The position numbers and the translations under genes are program-made. Below the pieces are notes generated by a model. The model saw only the letters and a list, made by a program, of their open reading frames with translations, was not told where the DNA came from and did not search any database. Below are positions 33,713 to 42,884 of a DNA stretch of 64,000 bases, in pieces. The DNA comes from Gambelia wislizenii. Taxonomy: Eukaryota > Chordata > Lepidosauria > Squamata > Crotaphytidae. Where the stretch lies: positions 60,229,001 to 60,293,000 of the forward strand of contig JAUMIR010000005.1 in the NCBI GenBank assembly GCA_030847615.1, written 5' to 3'. How positions within the stretch are numbered: position 1 is the stretch's first letter; the number at the start of each line of letters is the position of its first letter.

Positions 33713-35146
33713 ATGGAAATTCTAAAGTTTAGTAGATTAAATAGAAACAACTACTCTACCTGGAAGATTTATGCCCAATATCTACTAGTAAAGGAAGGTC
33801 TGTGGTCAACAGTTGAAACAGGGCTGGCAGCCGATGCTGATGAAGCCACTCAAGAGAGAGATAGTAAAGCAAAAGCCTGTCTTTATCTCATGCTTGAAGA
33901 AGACTTAATTAATGACGTCAGAGATAAAACGTCCGCCAAGGATGTGTGGGATACCTTGCAGAGATTACACACTCCTTCAACTGCTTTTGCAAAAATGCTA
34001 TGGTCTAAAAGAATATACAGGCAAAAGATGGCTAAAGGGCAGTGTGTGATAGAACATTTAAAAATAATGCAAGATTTATTTGTGCAAGCTGAACTGAGGG
34101 GAGTGCAAATTAGCAAAGAGCAGCAATGCTACATTTTAGTAGAATCGCTAGACTCTTCGTGGGACAACATAACGAACAGCTTGCAGAACTTGCCAGAAGC
34201 TGAGCTTAATAGAGACTTAATTGTGGCCAGAATACTGGAAGAGAACCAGAGAAGAATGTCTGAGCAGGGTGACTCAGCAAGCTTAAAGACTGTGCCAAAA
34301 CAACAAACAACTCCTGACTGGCAAACGCAGGAGGAAGCAGCCTCTACAAGGGAGCAACGGAGGTGCTTTTATTGTAAGAAGATTGGTCATCTGCAGAGAC
34401 ATTGTAAACATTTTGCAGCTGAGAGACGCAAGCAAGCAGAGAGCAGATGGCAGCCACGGCAGTATCAAAAACAGTCCAGATCTCCATTTTTGAGGGACAG
34501 TGGTAATAAAAAGGGGTTTGCAACCATGATTAAGGAAAAACAAAATGCAAATTCTATATGGCTAGTTGATTCAGGAGCCTCATCTTCGATGTGTAATGAT
34601 ATTAATTTAATAAGTAATAGAAAATCAGCTAATGTAAATGCTGTAGTTTTGGCTGACGGGAAAGAGCTAAGTACTGTAAATCAAATGGGTACTGTGTACA
34701 TTCCAGGGCTAAAAGAGAATTTTAATGATGTCTTACGTGTAAAGGAGTTAGAAAATAATTTATCAGTAAGCAGATTAACAGAAAGAGACTACACCGTCAT
34801 CTTTGAAAAGAACATGTGTAAGATAAAACTGAATGGGGAATTGCGTGGCATAGGTTTGAAAAAGGACAAACTTTATTATTTGGAGGACAATATTGATAGC
34901 TACAGGGTTGAAGAAGCTAACAACATAGAAAATATTCCAATCCACAAAGACTGCATACACGAGCTTCACAGAAAATTCGGCCATGCGAGCTTCAAATGTT
35001 TAAAGAATTTAATCAGTATGTGTCCAGATTTAAAAGTTACTGAATGCAAAAACCACTTAGATTGTACGGTATGTCAACAGGTAAAGGTCAGAGCTTTTCC
35101 AGTAGCTAAGAAAACAAAAAGAATTGCTCAAAGACCATTTCAGTAA
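33713..35146 (+). CDS. Copia gag-protease-preintegrase frame
   Basis: An open frame of 477 codons, start in a 'caagATGG' context. Order: an N-terminal gag domain of the copia UBN2 type (YSTWKIYAQYLL... VWDTLQRLH); a CCHC zinc knuckle CFYCKKIGHLQRHC at about residues 218-231; the aspartic protease active site WLVDSGASSSMC at about 283-294; and the HHCC pre-integrase domain (HELHRKFGH ... CTVCQQ) at about 416-463. It makes the capsid and processes the polyprotein. It ends in a TAA at 35144-35146 where related elements run on into the integrase core, so this is a truncated polyprotein, not a natural end. Confidence 0.9.
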   Translation: MEILKFSRLNRNNYSTWKIYAQYLLVKEGLWSTVETGLAADADEATQERDSKAKACLYLMLEEDLINDVRDKTSAKDVWDTLQRLHTPSTAFAKMLWSKRIYRQKMAKGQCVIEHLKIMQDLFVQAELRGVQISKEQQCYILVESLDSSWDNITNSLQNLPEAELNRDLIVARILEENQRRMSEQGDSASLKTVPKQQTTPDWQTQEEAASTREQRRCFYCKKIGHLQRHCKHFAAERRKQAESRWQPRQYQKQSRSPFLRDSGNKKGFATMIKEKQNANSIWLVDSGASSSMCNDINLISNRKSANVNAVVLADGKELSTVNQMGTVYIPGLKENFNDVLRVKELENNLSVSRLTERDYTVIFEKNMCKIKLNGELRGIGLKKDKLYYLEDNIDSYRVEEANNIENIPIHKDCIHELHRKFGHASFKCLKNLISMCPDLKVTECKNHLDCTVCQQVKVRAFPVAKKTKRIAQRPFQ

Positions 35147-36120
35147 GTACATGCAGATGTTGCCCAAGCTAATTGCTTGTCCTTAGGGGGAAGCAAGTAT
35201 TTCCTAGTAATTGTTGATAGGTATACAAGGTTTGCATTTGTGAGAATAATGAAAAACAAATCTGACGCTGGGCAAAGTTTAAAAGCATGGGTAAGAATGG
35301 TGGAAAGACAATTTGATAGCAGATAGGCACCATCATTACTGATAGAGGAGGAGAATTTTTAAATAATCAATTGTTTAACTGGTTTCAAAAGATGGGAATA
35401 AGGCATGAAACTACAAACCCTGCTTGTCCTAGTGAGGATGGGTTAGCAGAGAAGAAAATACAAGATATAAAAAGAATTACTGCTTGTATGATGGCAGATG
35501 CAGGGGTGAAAGATAGTTTTTGGGCAGAAACAACTTTGACTGCAATACATATCAGTAACAGATTGTATCATTCAGAAATTGAAGACATTCCCTACAGGGT
35601 ATTGTATGGGAGAATGCCAAATTACAAGTACTTAAGGGTTTTTGGACAATTTGCTCATGTTTACACACCTGCTTGTTTCAGGAGGAAAGGAGAACCCAAA
35701 AGCAAAAGGCTTAGGTTTTTGGGGTATTCTGGAAATAGCTACAAGTTTCATTTGGATGGAAAACAAGTGCAGTATTCTAGGTCTGCAGATTTCGAGAGAC
35801 ATGCTGGTTGGGACAAACTGCATGCCAATAAAGAAGTGTTTTTGAGGTTAGGGAGTTCAAATGAGCCAGAAGCACAAACTGAACCAACCTCAGGAAACGG
35901 AGGGGTTTCAGTTAAGCAGGAAGCATCACCTAGCAGCAGTGGTAGTTCTTCCGATGATGAGATAGCATCTAGGCCTACTACTACTCGAATGACTGAAGAC
36001 AAGAGATTTAGTCATAGAACTACAACTCCTAGTAGAGAAAGTGAGGATGAAAGAGACAGAACAGCAGATTTTATTCCCAGGGATGTCATAGAGTTAGAAA
36101 GCCTCCAGATAGGTTTGTTG
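35147..36120 (+). pseudogene. Copia integrase, frameshifted
   Basis: The DDE integrase that inserts the cDNA. The first Asp block (HADVAQ) and KYFLVIVDRYTRF follow the stop directly in the gag frame, reach a TAG at about 35324, and the next frame continues with GTIITDRGGEF (second Asp), DGLAEKKIQDIKR (Glu), the C-terminal VFGQFAHVY..RKGEPKSKR and LGYSG blocks and a Ser/Glu-rich linker. So one frameshift lies near 35320, and a second near 36095 before the RT. The three catalytic acidic residues are visible. Confidence 0.88.
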
Positions 36121-37130
36121 TGACAAAGGCAAGAGCTTGTTTAGCAGTAGAAGAGCCTGAAAGTTTTGAAGAATTGGAAAGTTATTCTAGTGAAGAACAG
36201 GAAAGATGGTTTGATGCAATGGATAATGAGTTTGGCTGCCTGGTAAATAAAGATGTTTTTGAAATTGTTGACAGACCCAAAGACAAGAAAGTAATTGGTT
36301 GTAAATGGGTATACAAAAGGAAAGAAATGCCAGATGAAAGTATCAAATATAAAGCTAGGTTAGTGGCTAAGGGTTTTGCACAACACCAGTATGAGAACTA
36401 TGATAAGACATATTCTCCAACTGCAAAGCCAGAAAGTCTGAGAATGGTTCTAGCTGTAGCAGTAAAAAGGAATTTAGTTGTAGAACATTTTGATTTTGAG
36501 ACAGCTTACTTGAATGCGGTTTTGGATGAAGAAATTTTTATGGAACAGCCACAAGGTTTCGAAGAAAATGGTAGTCAGAGAGTATATAAATTAAAGAAAG
36601 CATTGTATGGTTTAAAACAAAGTGCCAGAGCATGGAATCTGTGCATCAATGATGAGCTAGTTAAGCTAGGTTACAAGAGGAGCATTGCAGATGCTTGTGT
36701 TTATACAAAAGGAGACATAGTATTAGTGATTTATGTAGATGATTTGTGCGTAGCAGCAAAGTCAAAACAGGAAATTGAGTCAGTAAAAAGAGAATTGTCT
36801 GAGAAGTTTGTTTTGAAGGACTTAGGTGTATTGAAGTCTTATTTAGGTATTTGCGTTGAATGGACAGAAGAAGGACATTGTTTATTAAGTCAGAGAAATA
36901 AAATTGAAAGACTGATTGAAAAGTGTGGATTACAGAATGCAAAAATAGTAAGAGCTCCAATGACAACCGGTTTTGTGTCTGAGGAAACAACTAGAGCGTT
37001 TGAGGACAAGATTCTCTTCAGAAGTATAATAGGATCTTTACAATTCATATCTTGCCACACCAGACCAGACATTTCTTATGCTGTAAATGTATTGTCTAGA
37101 AGGGTTAATGATCCAAAAATTGAAGACTAG
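36096..37130 (+). pseudogene. Copia reverse transcriptase
   Basis: Copies the genomic RNA into DNA. Blocks: EERWFDAMDNE-type N-terminus, CKWVYKRK, YKARLVAKGF, TYSPTAKPESLRMVLA, FDFETAYLNAVLDEEIFMEQ (first Asp), YGLKQSARAWN, and the catalytic YVDD at 36732-36743. Then LGICVEWTEEGH and a PDISYAVNVLSR block lead into RNase H. The frame ends at TAG 37128-37130, at a position that is Trp in relatives, consistent with a single G-to-A change. Confidence 0.9.
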
Positions 37131-37673
37131 ACAGCGGTAAAACATTTATCGAGATATTTGAAAGGAACCTTAGATAGGAAATTGATTATAAGAAGCAGTA
37201 GTTCAGATCTAGATTGTTATGTAGACAGTTCATTTGCATCAGAATTAGGAGACAAGAAGTCAGTTACAGGAATGATAATTAAATATAGTGAAAGTCCAAT
37301 AGTATGGAGAAGTAGAAAACAAACTAATGTAGTGATAAGCACAATGGAAGCAGAATTCGCTGCTTTGAATGAGACAGTAAATGAGGTACAGTGGATTAAG
37401 CAATTGCTAAATGATTTAAATGAAAGTTATAAGATACCAGTGGAAATTCTGGAAGATTCACAGTCATGCATAGCGATGGCTGAAACTGAAAGTTTGAAGA
37501 ACAGAACAAAATATGTTGGTGTAAGATATCAAAATGTGCGAGACATGGTTCAGAAGGGTGAAATAGAATTGAGATATATAGAAACACAACACAACATAGC
37601 AGATTTGTTCACAAAAGCATTGACAGCAGAAAAACATGAAAGGCTGACACAAATGGTTGGAATGACATTGTAA
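37131..37673 (+). pseudogene. Copia RNase H
   Basis: Continues in the RT frame after the TAG. It degrades the RNA of the RNA-DNA hybrid. Visible: CYVDSSFASELGDKKSVTG (first Asp), VVISTMEAEFAAL (Glu), VEILEDSQSCIAMA (Asp), then the copia C-terminal ADLFTKAL block, ending at TAA 37671-37673 about 30 bp before the 3' LTR. The His/Asp motif usually reading KTKHIDIRYH is changed to RTKYVGVRYQ, which may weaken activity. Confidence 0.9.
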
Positions 37674-37695
37674 GACACATACAATATTTTATTTC

Positions 37696-37704
37696 GGAGG
37701 GGAT
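37696..37704 (+). promoter_or_regulatory. Copia polypurine tract
   Basis: GGAGGGGAT lies directly before the TGTTAAGG start of the 3' LTR; such tracts prime plus-strand synthesis. Confidence 0.85.
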
Positions 37705-38367
37705 TGTTAAGGAAAATGCAACATGGGACATACAGTGAAAGAAATAAAATATGTATGTGAAAGTCACAATGACTAAGCAAGAGCAATTATGAAGCTACAC
37801 AGGTGAAACTGCTAATGTAATCTAGAAGTCCTGAGAGCCAAGGACAGAGGTACTGAATGCAGAATGGAAACACCTGAGAATCATTAAGTGTACAAGGTGA
37901 AATGTTGAAATACATGGGTTGGTCTTAAGTATGGGTGGAACTACGTGGACCAATCAGAATGGAAGTACACACCCACTGGGTGGAAACTAACTAGTGGGTG
38001 GTGATAAACAATGGCTATAAAATTGCAATGTTTGCCAATGTATTGTGGTTGAGTAGAGGTGGAGTAGTTTGGAGATATTGTGGAGTAGTGTGTAGAGATT
38101 GTGATTTGTTGACCATATAGTATATTTATATAGAAGAATAAAGTAGGTTTTATATAAAACTACTGAGTTGCCTGAGTGAATCCTGGAGATGTTTTGGAGA
38201 CACCTGGAGAAGAGTGAGAAGGCTTGGAGAGTTTGTCAGGATCTTCAGCCTATTCTCTGAAACTCTGCTGCTTTGAAGGAAAGCGTTAATCACTGATCTA
38301 AGCTGGTCGGCTCTGCTGCATAACAAGGTGGTGAGTTTGAGCCAGAGGTGAAGAGCTACAACTCCCA
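37705..38367 (+). repeat. Copia 3' LTR
   Basis: Matches the 5' LTR over 663 bp with about five differences, all in the last 180 bp. It stops at 'actccca' and is followed by unrelated 'ttggttgg'. A few terminal bases, including the usual terminal CA, may be missing. Confidence 0.93.
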
Positions 38368-39269
38368 TTGGTTGGAAAATATATTCCAGATAGATAGACA
38401 GATAGATAAATAGAGTGTATGTGTGCGCACGTGTGCATCTTCAAGTTCCCTGTTGAGTTTTACAAGGTTTTCTTAGGTAAGGATGATGATTTTGCCATCG
38501 CCTTCCTCTGAAATATAGCTCCCCCCCCATCCAAGTACTAACCAGGCCCGACTCTACCAGTTTAATTGTTATGGCTTGAACTTAAGCTACAGGTGGCAAA
38601 TCATGGGTATCATGAAAGGGCAACATATTGTTAGACATCTACTCTGTTATCACTGTGAGGGTTTTATTACTACTAGCAATGCAGAGTGGTTTGTGGGATT
38701 TTCTACTCCATGTGCTAAAATAACTTGGCTGACTTTGGGTATAATCCCTGACAGTTGTTTGGAGGCATGATTTGTTACTCTATCTAAGGCAGAAAAATGG
38801 CACGGGCCAGCTCTGGGATACTCCAAAGAGTGTTGAGAACTATAGTTTGGTGAGGCTGCATGTAGAGGTCCCACCTCCCCTGCTACAACAATTCCACTGG
38901 CTGAGTGTAGAGGCCCCACAGCCCTAATCACAGAACTACAGTTTTATGAAGGCGAGCATTATTTCTATTATTCTATTATTAGTTATATTATTAAGGTGAG
39001 CCTATTTTGTGAAGCAAAAGAGCAGACACATTTACCAACTGACTACTCAAACCACTGACTGCTATGACAACTCTCACTTTAAATACTTCTACTATTATAA
39101 GCTGTTGCTACTAGAAATAGTCTCAACCTTCATTATATTTAAATAACAGAAATTTTAATTGATTCTTTGGTGATATTTAGTGATATTTAATACCACCAAC
39201 AATTCATCTGGTTACAACTGAATTTTCAATATCTAATTAATTGTATAATGAAGTGTGCTTAAATTATCA
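38368..39269. other. No gene; GATA microsatellite and SINE piece
   Basis: A short (GATA)n is at 38388-38410. The 38425-38590 stretch is a decayed - strand piece of the tRNA-SINE at 31918 ('gccatcgccttcctctgaa', 'caagtactaaccaggccc'). The remainder is not recognised. Confidence 0.45.
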
Positions 39270-39453
39270 CAAATAATACACTATGAAACACACTGGGAAT
39301 TGCTTTTTGCATACTGTCATTACTGTATAAAAGTATTCTGTAGCTATAGCTCTTGGCTCTGACTCTTTGGACGGTATTCCAGTCAGGCCCACCAGTGTAA
39401 TAAACCTCACTTTCCAATCCGTGGGTCTGCTGTTCCATGATTTCTGCAACAGT
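39270..39453 (+). repeat. LTR-like fragment (TATA box and poly(A) signal)
   Basis: TATAAAAG at 39326-39333 is followed by AATAAA at 39399-39404 and a T/G-rich stretch ending 'gatttctgcaaca'. The 70-bp spacing is typical of an LTR R region. No internal retroelement follows on this strand, so a solo or truncated LTR is possible. The left limit is not visible. Confidence 0.4.
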
Positions 39454-39459
39454 ATATGA

Positions 39460-39817
39460 AACTCATGGATCTATAGAAATAAAACCAATGACCTTGTAGT
39501 CAGTCTCTTTCAGGTGCACTTTGTTCTTTCTCCTGAGAACATGAGAACCAGCAAATATAAGGGGAGGGAGAGGAATTAGGAAGCAAAGCTTTTCAGGTTG
39601 GTCAAGGCCCTCAGCAAAAGCCGTACTTAAGCTTGGCGGCCCTTTCCCCTTCCGTGACTCCTCTGATAGCTGCCTCAGATGAAAGCAGTTGAGTCCCTTG
39701 GTAATTGCCCTGAGGCTGAAGCTGACTCCTTTGGGGGCTTCCTTCACTCTGCTTTAGTCTGGCTTGTCTCCCTTCCTCCTCCTCAGAGCTCTTGGGTTCC
39801 ATTTTGGGAGAAAGGCA
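39460..39817 (-). other. Unassigned GC-richer block with a 63-codon - strand frame
   Basis: The frame 39802-39611 begins MEPKSSEEEEGRQARLKQ and continues Gln/Ser/Arg-rich to a stop. The charged N-terminus could belong to a retroelement gag or a host 5' exon, but there is no domain and no splice or promoter support. A (TTAA)n microsatellite follows at 39818-39850. Confidence 0.3.
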
Positions 39818-40050
39818 GCATTTAAATTAATTAATTAATTAATTAATTAATAATAATACTCGATTGCCCCCTCCTTTAAGTCCAAACCTTATAAGAAAGC
39901 CCCAGATGTTTTAAAAATCTGCCCAACAGAAATTTTAGCTCTGAAAAAGAAGACATGTCTAAAAAGGGGAGGATGCAAATGTTAGCTCTGAAGAAGAGAA
40001 CATATCCTGGAAAAGGAGGGTGTATGGTGACCTTACAATTGTGGACAAAC

Positions 40051-40298
40051 TGTTGTTGATGATGATGCTGTGTGCCTTCAAATCATTTCTGACTTATGGT
40101 GACCCTGAAGGAAAGTTTTCACATGGTTTTCTTGGCAAGATGTGTTCAGAGAGGGTTTGTCTTTGCCTTCCTCTGAAGCTGTGAGAATGTAACTTGCCCA
40201 AGGTCACTCAGTAGGTCTCCATGGCTGAGTGGGGATTCAAACCCTTGTTTCCAGAGTCAGAGCCCAATGTTCAAATCACTGCATCACACTGGCTCTCA
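40051..40298 (-). mobile_element. tRNA-derived SINE
   Basis: Reverse copy of the SINE at 31918-32165: tail 'tcatttctgacttatggtga' at the low end, 'ctccatggctgagtgggg' in the body, and 'tcactgcatcacactggctc' as the reversed head. The A/B boxes face the - strand. Confidence 0.8.
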
Positions 40299-40308
40299 CA
40301 TGGACAAA

Positions 40309-40322
40309 CTATTATGGCCTAA
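40309..40322. repeat. Target-site duplication, left, of the small Penelope-like element
   Basis: CTATTATGGCCTAA, repeated exactly at 40916-40929. Confidence 0.9.
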
Positions 40323-40567
40323 TGTGAAGTTGAAGGCTTTTACGGCCGGCATCCATAGTTTTTTTGCAGACAAGTCTACATAGGGACCACAAAACACAGT
40401 GTGCAAACACGAATCAAGGAACATGAGAGACACTGCAGACTGGGCCAGCCAGAAAAATCAGCAGTAGTAGAACTCATTATAAACCAACCTGGACACAAAA
40501 TGCTACTTGAAAACACCAACATTCTGGACCAGGCTAACGACTATCAGGTCAGAATGCATAGGGAAGC

Positions 40568-40770
40568 TATCCTCCCACCCTAAGAACTGAACATCCAACA
40601 ACTGAATACACAAATTTTCATACTAATCCCCCTCGCATATCCTCCCACCCTAAGAACTGAACTTCCAACAACTGAATACACAAATCTACATACTAATCCC
40701 CCTCGCATATCCTCCCACACTAAGTAACATCCAACAACTGAATACACAAATTTACATGCTAATCCTCTTC
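40568..40770 (+). repeat. 70-bp tandem repeat, about 2.7 units
   Basis: Units beginning 'tatcctcccaccctaagaac' start at 40568, 40638 and 40708. The first two are nearly identical; the third has a deletion and then diverges. It lies in the 3' region of the small Penelope-like element. Confidence 0.9.
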
Positions 40771-40814
40771 AACAGGAACTCACAGTACGTAAACCCCACA
40801 CACCCACATGGCAC

Positions 40815-40863
40815 CATTCTCTGAAGATGCCAGCCACAGATGCAGGCGAAATGTCATGAATTA
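40815..40863 (+). ncRNA. Hammerhead-ribozyme-like motif in Penelope-like element end
   Basis: CTGAAGA (40821-40827) fits the CUGANGA core, a GCC/GGC stem with a variable loop follows, then GAAATGTC (40848-40855), matching GAAA plus the NUH cleavage site, with a two-base helix III. Penelope-like elements are known to carry such minimal hammerheads. Against it: one unpaired U precedes stem II, and helix I is poor in this copy. A candidate only. Confidence 0.45.
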
Positions 40864-40942
40864 ACTCTTTTAGAACATGGCCTCACAACCCGGACCCCCC
40901 CCCTCCACAAAAAATCTATTATGGCCTAAATCAGAGAATTGC

Positions 40943-41500
40943 TTGGCCCTCCAGATGTTGTTGAACTGCAACTCCCAGCAGCCCTAGTCAGCATAGCTAT
41001 TGGTGAGGAATGCTGTAAGTAGCAGTTGAAAAACATCTGGAAGGCCACACAATTCTCACCCATTGGCCTAAACCCTATTGTTAGTCCCAGTTAGAAGAGA
41101 CCCATTAAATCAATGGGATTCACCTAAATGTTGATTTTCCATGTTTCCATTGATTCAGTGGGTATATTCATTAATGAATTAATAATTAACAGTTGGATTT
41201 AGGCCCATCTGTTATAGCTTATGCTCTTCTTCCATTCCTCTTCACATGTTTTCATGTGAAAGTGACTGAATACAGATTGCCAAAACACTGCACACTAAAA
41301 ACATGATCAATTAATATAAGGATCAATGCCATAACAGTCATAGAATTGGCAGTCAGTCATATTTTTTCATTGTAAAGTCTTGGTTTAGGTTTTGCAGTTT
41401 TCTCCAACCTGGTATGCTGGATTACACCTCCCATTGTGGCCTAGCTGGGGAGAATGGGGGCTTTAGTCAAGCACACCTGGAGGCCACCATGTTGGGTTAA
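40943..41500. mobile_element. Two hAT-like foldback MITE remnants
   Basis: 40950-41060 ('ccctccagatgttgttgaac', 'tgcaactcccagcagccc', with a reverse arm 'aaaaacatctggaaggcc') and 41395-41500 ('ttctccaacctggtatgc' with 'cacacctggaggccacc') are decayed copies of the family seen intact at 53630-53855. Confidence 0.55.
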
Positions 41501-42544
41501 GTTATTTTAGAGATTGCCAAACCAGTCTTTACCAAAACTTGCTGAGAAATAAGCAAATGAGACAGCTGCCTGTTTGTACATACTCCAAGGGTTCCATGTG
41601 TGTTGAAGTCTGTCATCGGCTTTCAAAATACGAACAGTAGGACTTCCAATTTTATGGGAAAAATAAGTCTCACTCTTGTCTTTCAGCAAAACTGAGAAAA
41701 TTGGATGGTGTTAAAAGAAACAGCCTTCAGACATCTAAAACTGGGAGGGAAATTAATAGTAAACCTACAGTGAGGGGGGAAAATACACAGAGAGATTGTG
41801 ATTTTGACTTACGTTAAAGTCTTCCCTCTTTCATTTGAAGAACGTATCTATGTGCTCAGCCCTTTATCCTATTTTTCACTAGAAGAGAGATATCAACAGG
41901 GTGATGAGTATCCAGCTTACTGACGTCTTTCACAGTAAGAATAATTTATCCAGCTCTGTGAAGTACAATTCCACTGCTGTTTGCTTACAGTATAAAGATG
42001 GCTCTGCTACAGAGAACAACTTATTGCCTACTGGAAAAATACATGGGGTTGTGTGCTGTGGAGGACTTGTTCTCCATTCACTTGCCACTGCAGGATCTCC
42101 TCTGAGATCATTGCCATTTGACATCATAACCTTCATCTGAGACCACACACATATCTCTCAAGTTAAGTGTAAATTCATGCTGCTCAAAAGAATTTCCATC
42201 AAGCTGAAGTTAATGTTTGGCCCAGACTCAGCATTTCAATTGGCTTGAATAGCCAACAGAGCAGTAGGTTGCTGCTTATTTGTACATCACAGTGCTTTTA
42301 GCAAATGCCAGGTAGGTGAATAAGGTTAATGCAGTAAACTAGGTGCGAAGCTTTTCATGCAGTCACCCTGATCAGGGCTTTGTTTGATCCAGGATTTACC
42401 CACTCTCAGCCCAAGAAATTGTTACTATATCAGGCTTTAGCTCTGAAACACAAAATATGAAATGCCAGTGAAAAACAGAGCCTATGAGCATGTAGAAAGT
42501 GATTGTCTCTCCACACTTAAAAGATCGAGGAATCTGTAGGTTCA
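41501..42544. other. No gene recognised
   Basis: Short frames only (79 codons + strand, 72 codons - strand over 41901-42148, overlapping each other); no splice or domain support. Confidence 0.45.
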
Positions 42545-42745
42545 ATGTGTAAACTTTTTATTTAGCAATTTATATCCTGCTTTTCTCCAAGAAGGTCCAA
42601 ATGGTATACTTGGTTCACCCCAACAATTTATGCTGAAAGTAAATGACTGGCTCATGGTCACCCAGTGAGCTTCATGCCCCACTGGAGAGTTGAACCTGGG
42701 TCTCTCCAATCCTAGTTTGCACCTCTAATCATTTTACTACACTAC
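42545..42745 (-). mobile_element. tRNA-type SINE or LINE 3'-end relic
   Basis: 'ttatatcctgcttttctcca' is followed by 'catggtcacccagtgagctt' and a reversed tRNA-like head ('gttgaacctgggtctctcc', 'taatcattttactacactac'). The layout is that of a - strand SINE with a reversed B box. The family is not fixed. Confidence 0.55.
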
Positions 42746-42884
42746 ACTTATTCTCAGCTTTGCCTTTGAATAACCACAAACAGTACCTAGAAACATGGGG
42801 GTAGGCAGAAAAGCCTTCCAGGTGAAAGAGTATGGACAGAGCTTGGGAAGATTTCTTTTGGACCACAACTCCCAGCATCTCTTA

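Larger units (their letters stand above)
32820..38367 (+). mobile_element. Ty1/copia LTR retrotransposon
   Basis: A complete-looking element: 663-bp LTR, primer site, gag-protease, integrase, reverse transcriptase, RNase H, polypurine tract, second 663-bp LTR. The order integrase before RT is diagnostic of Ty1/copia (Pseudoviridae-type), unlike Ty3/gypsy. The LTRs differ at about five positions (roughly 99.2% identical), so the insertion is young, yet the pol frame has two stops and two frameshifts. No 5-bp target duplication is evident: 'aagaaa' precedes the left LTR and 'ttggttgg' follows the right one. Confidence 0.95.
40323..40915 (+). mobile_element. Short Penelope-like element derivative (593 bp) with perfect 14-bp target duplications
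   Basis: The left end 'tgaagttgaaggcttttacg' and 'gccggcatccatag' is the same terminus that appears inverted at the right end of the larger element (57830-57858). It joins at about 40370 to part of the GIY-YIG endonuclease region (VQTRIKEHERHCRLGQPEKS in the frame 40401-40583), skipping the RT entirely. A 70-bp tandem repeat and a hammerhead-like end follow. Flanking CTATTATGGCCTAA copies show that it inserted in this deleted form, so it must have been mobilised by proteins supplied by a full-length relative. Confidence 0.8.

Noticed and set aside
37128..37130. Programmed readthrough stop between copia RT and RNase H
   Set aside because: The position is Trp in relatives and TAG is one G-to-A change away; other random lesions lie in the same element, so a simple nonsense mutation is likelier.
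39611..39802. Host gene first exon on the - strand (MEPKSSEEEEG...)
   Set aside because: No promoter, no donor site at a sensible place and no family match; kept only as an unassigned block.
40568..40770. Possible CRISPR-like array
   Set aside because: The 70-bp units are contiguous tandem repeats without spacers, in a vertebrate-type genome, inside a retroelement.
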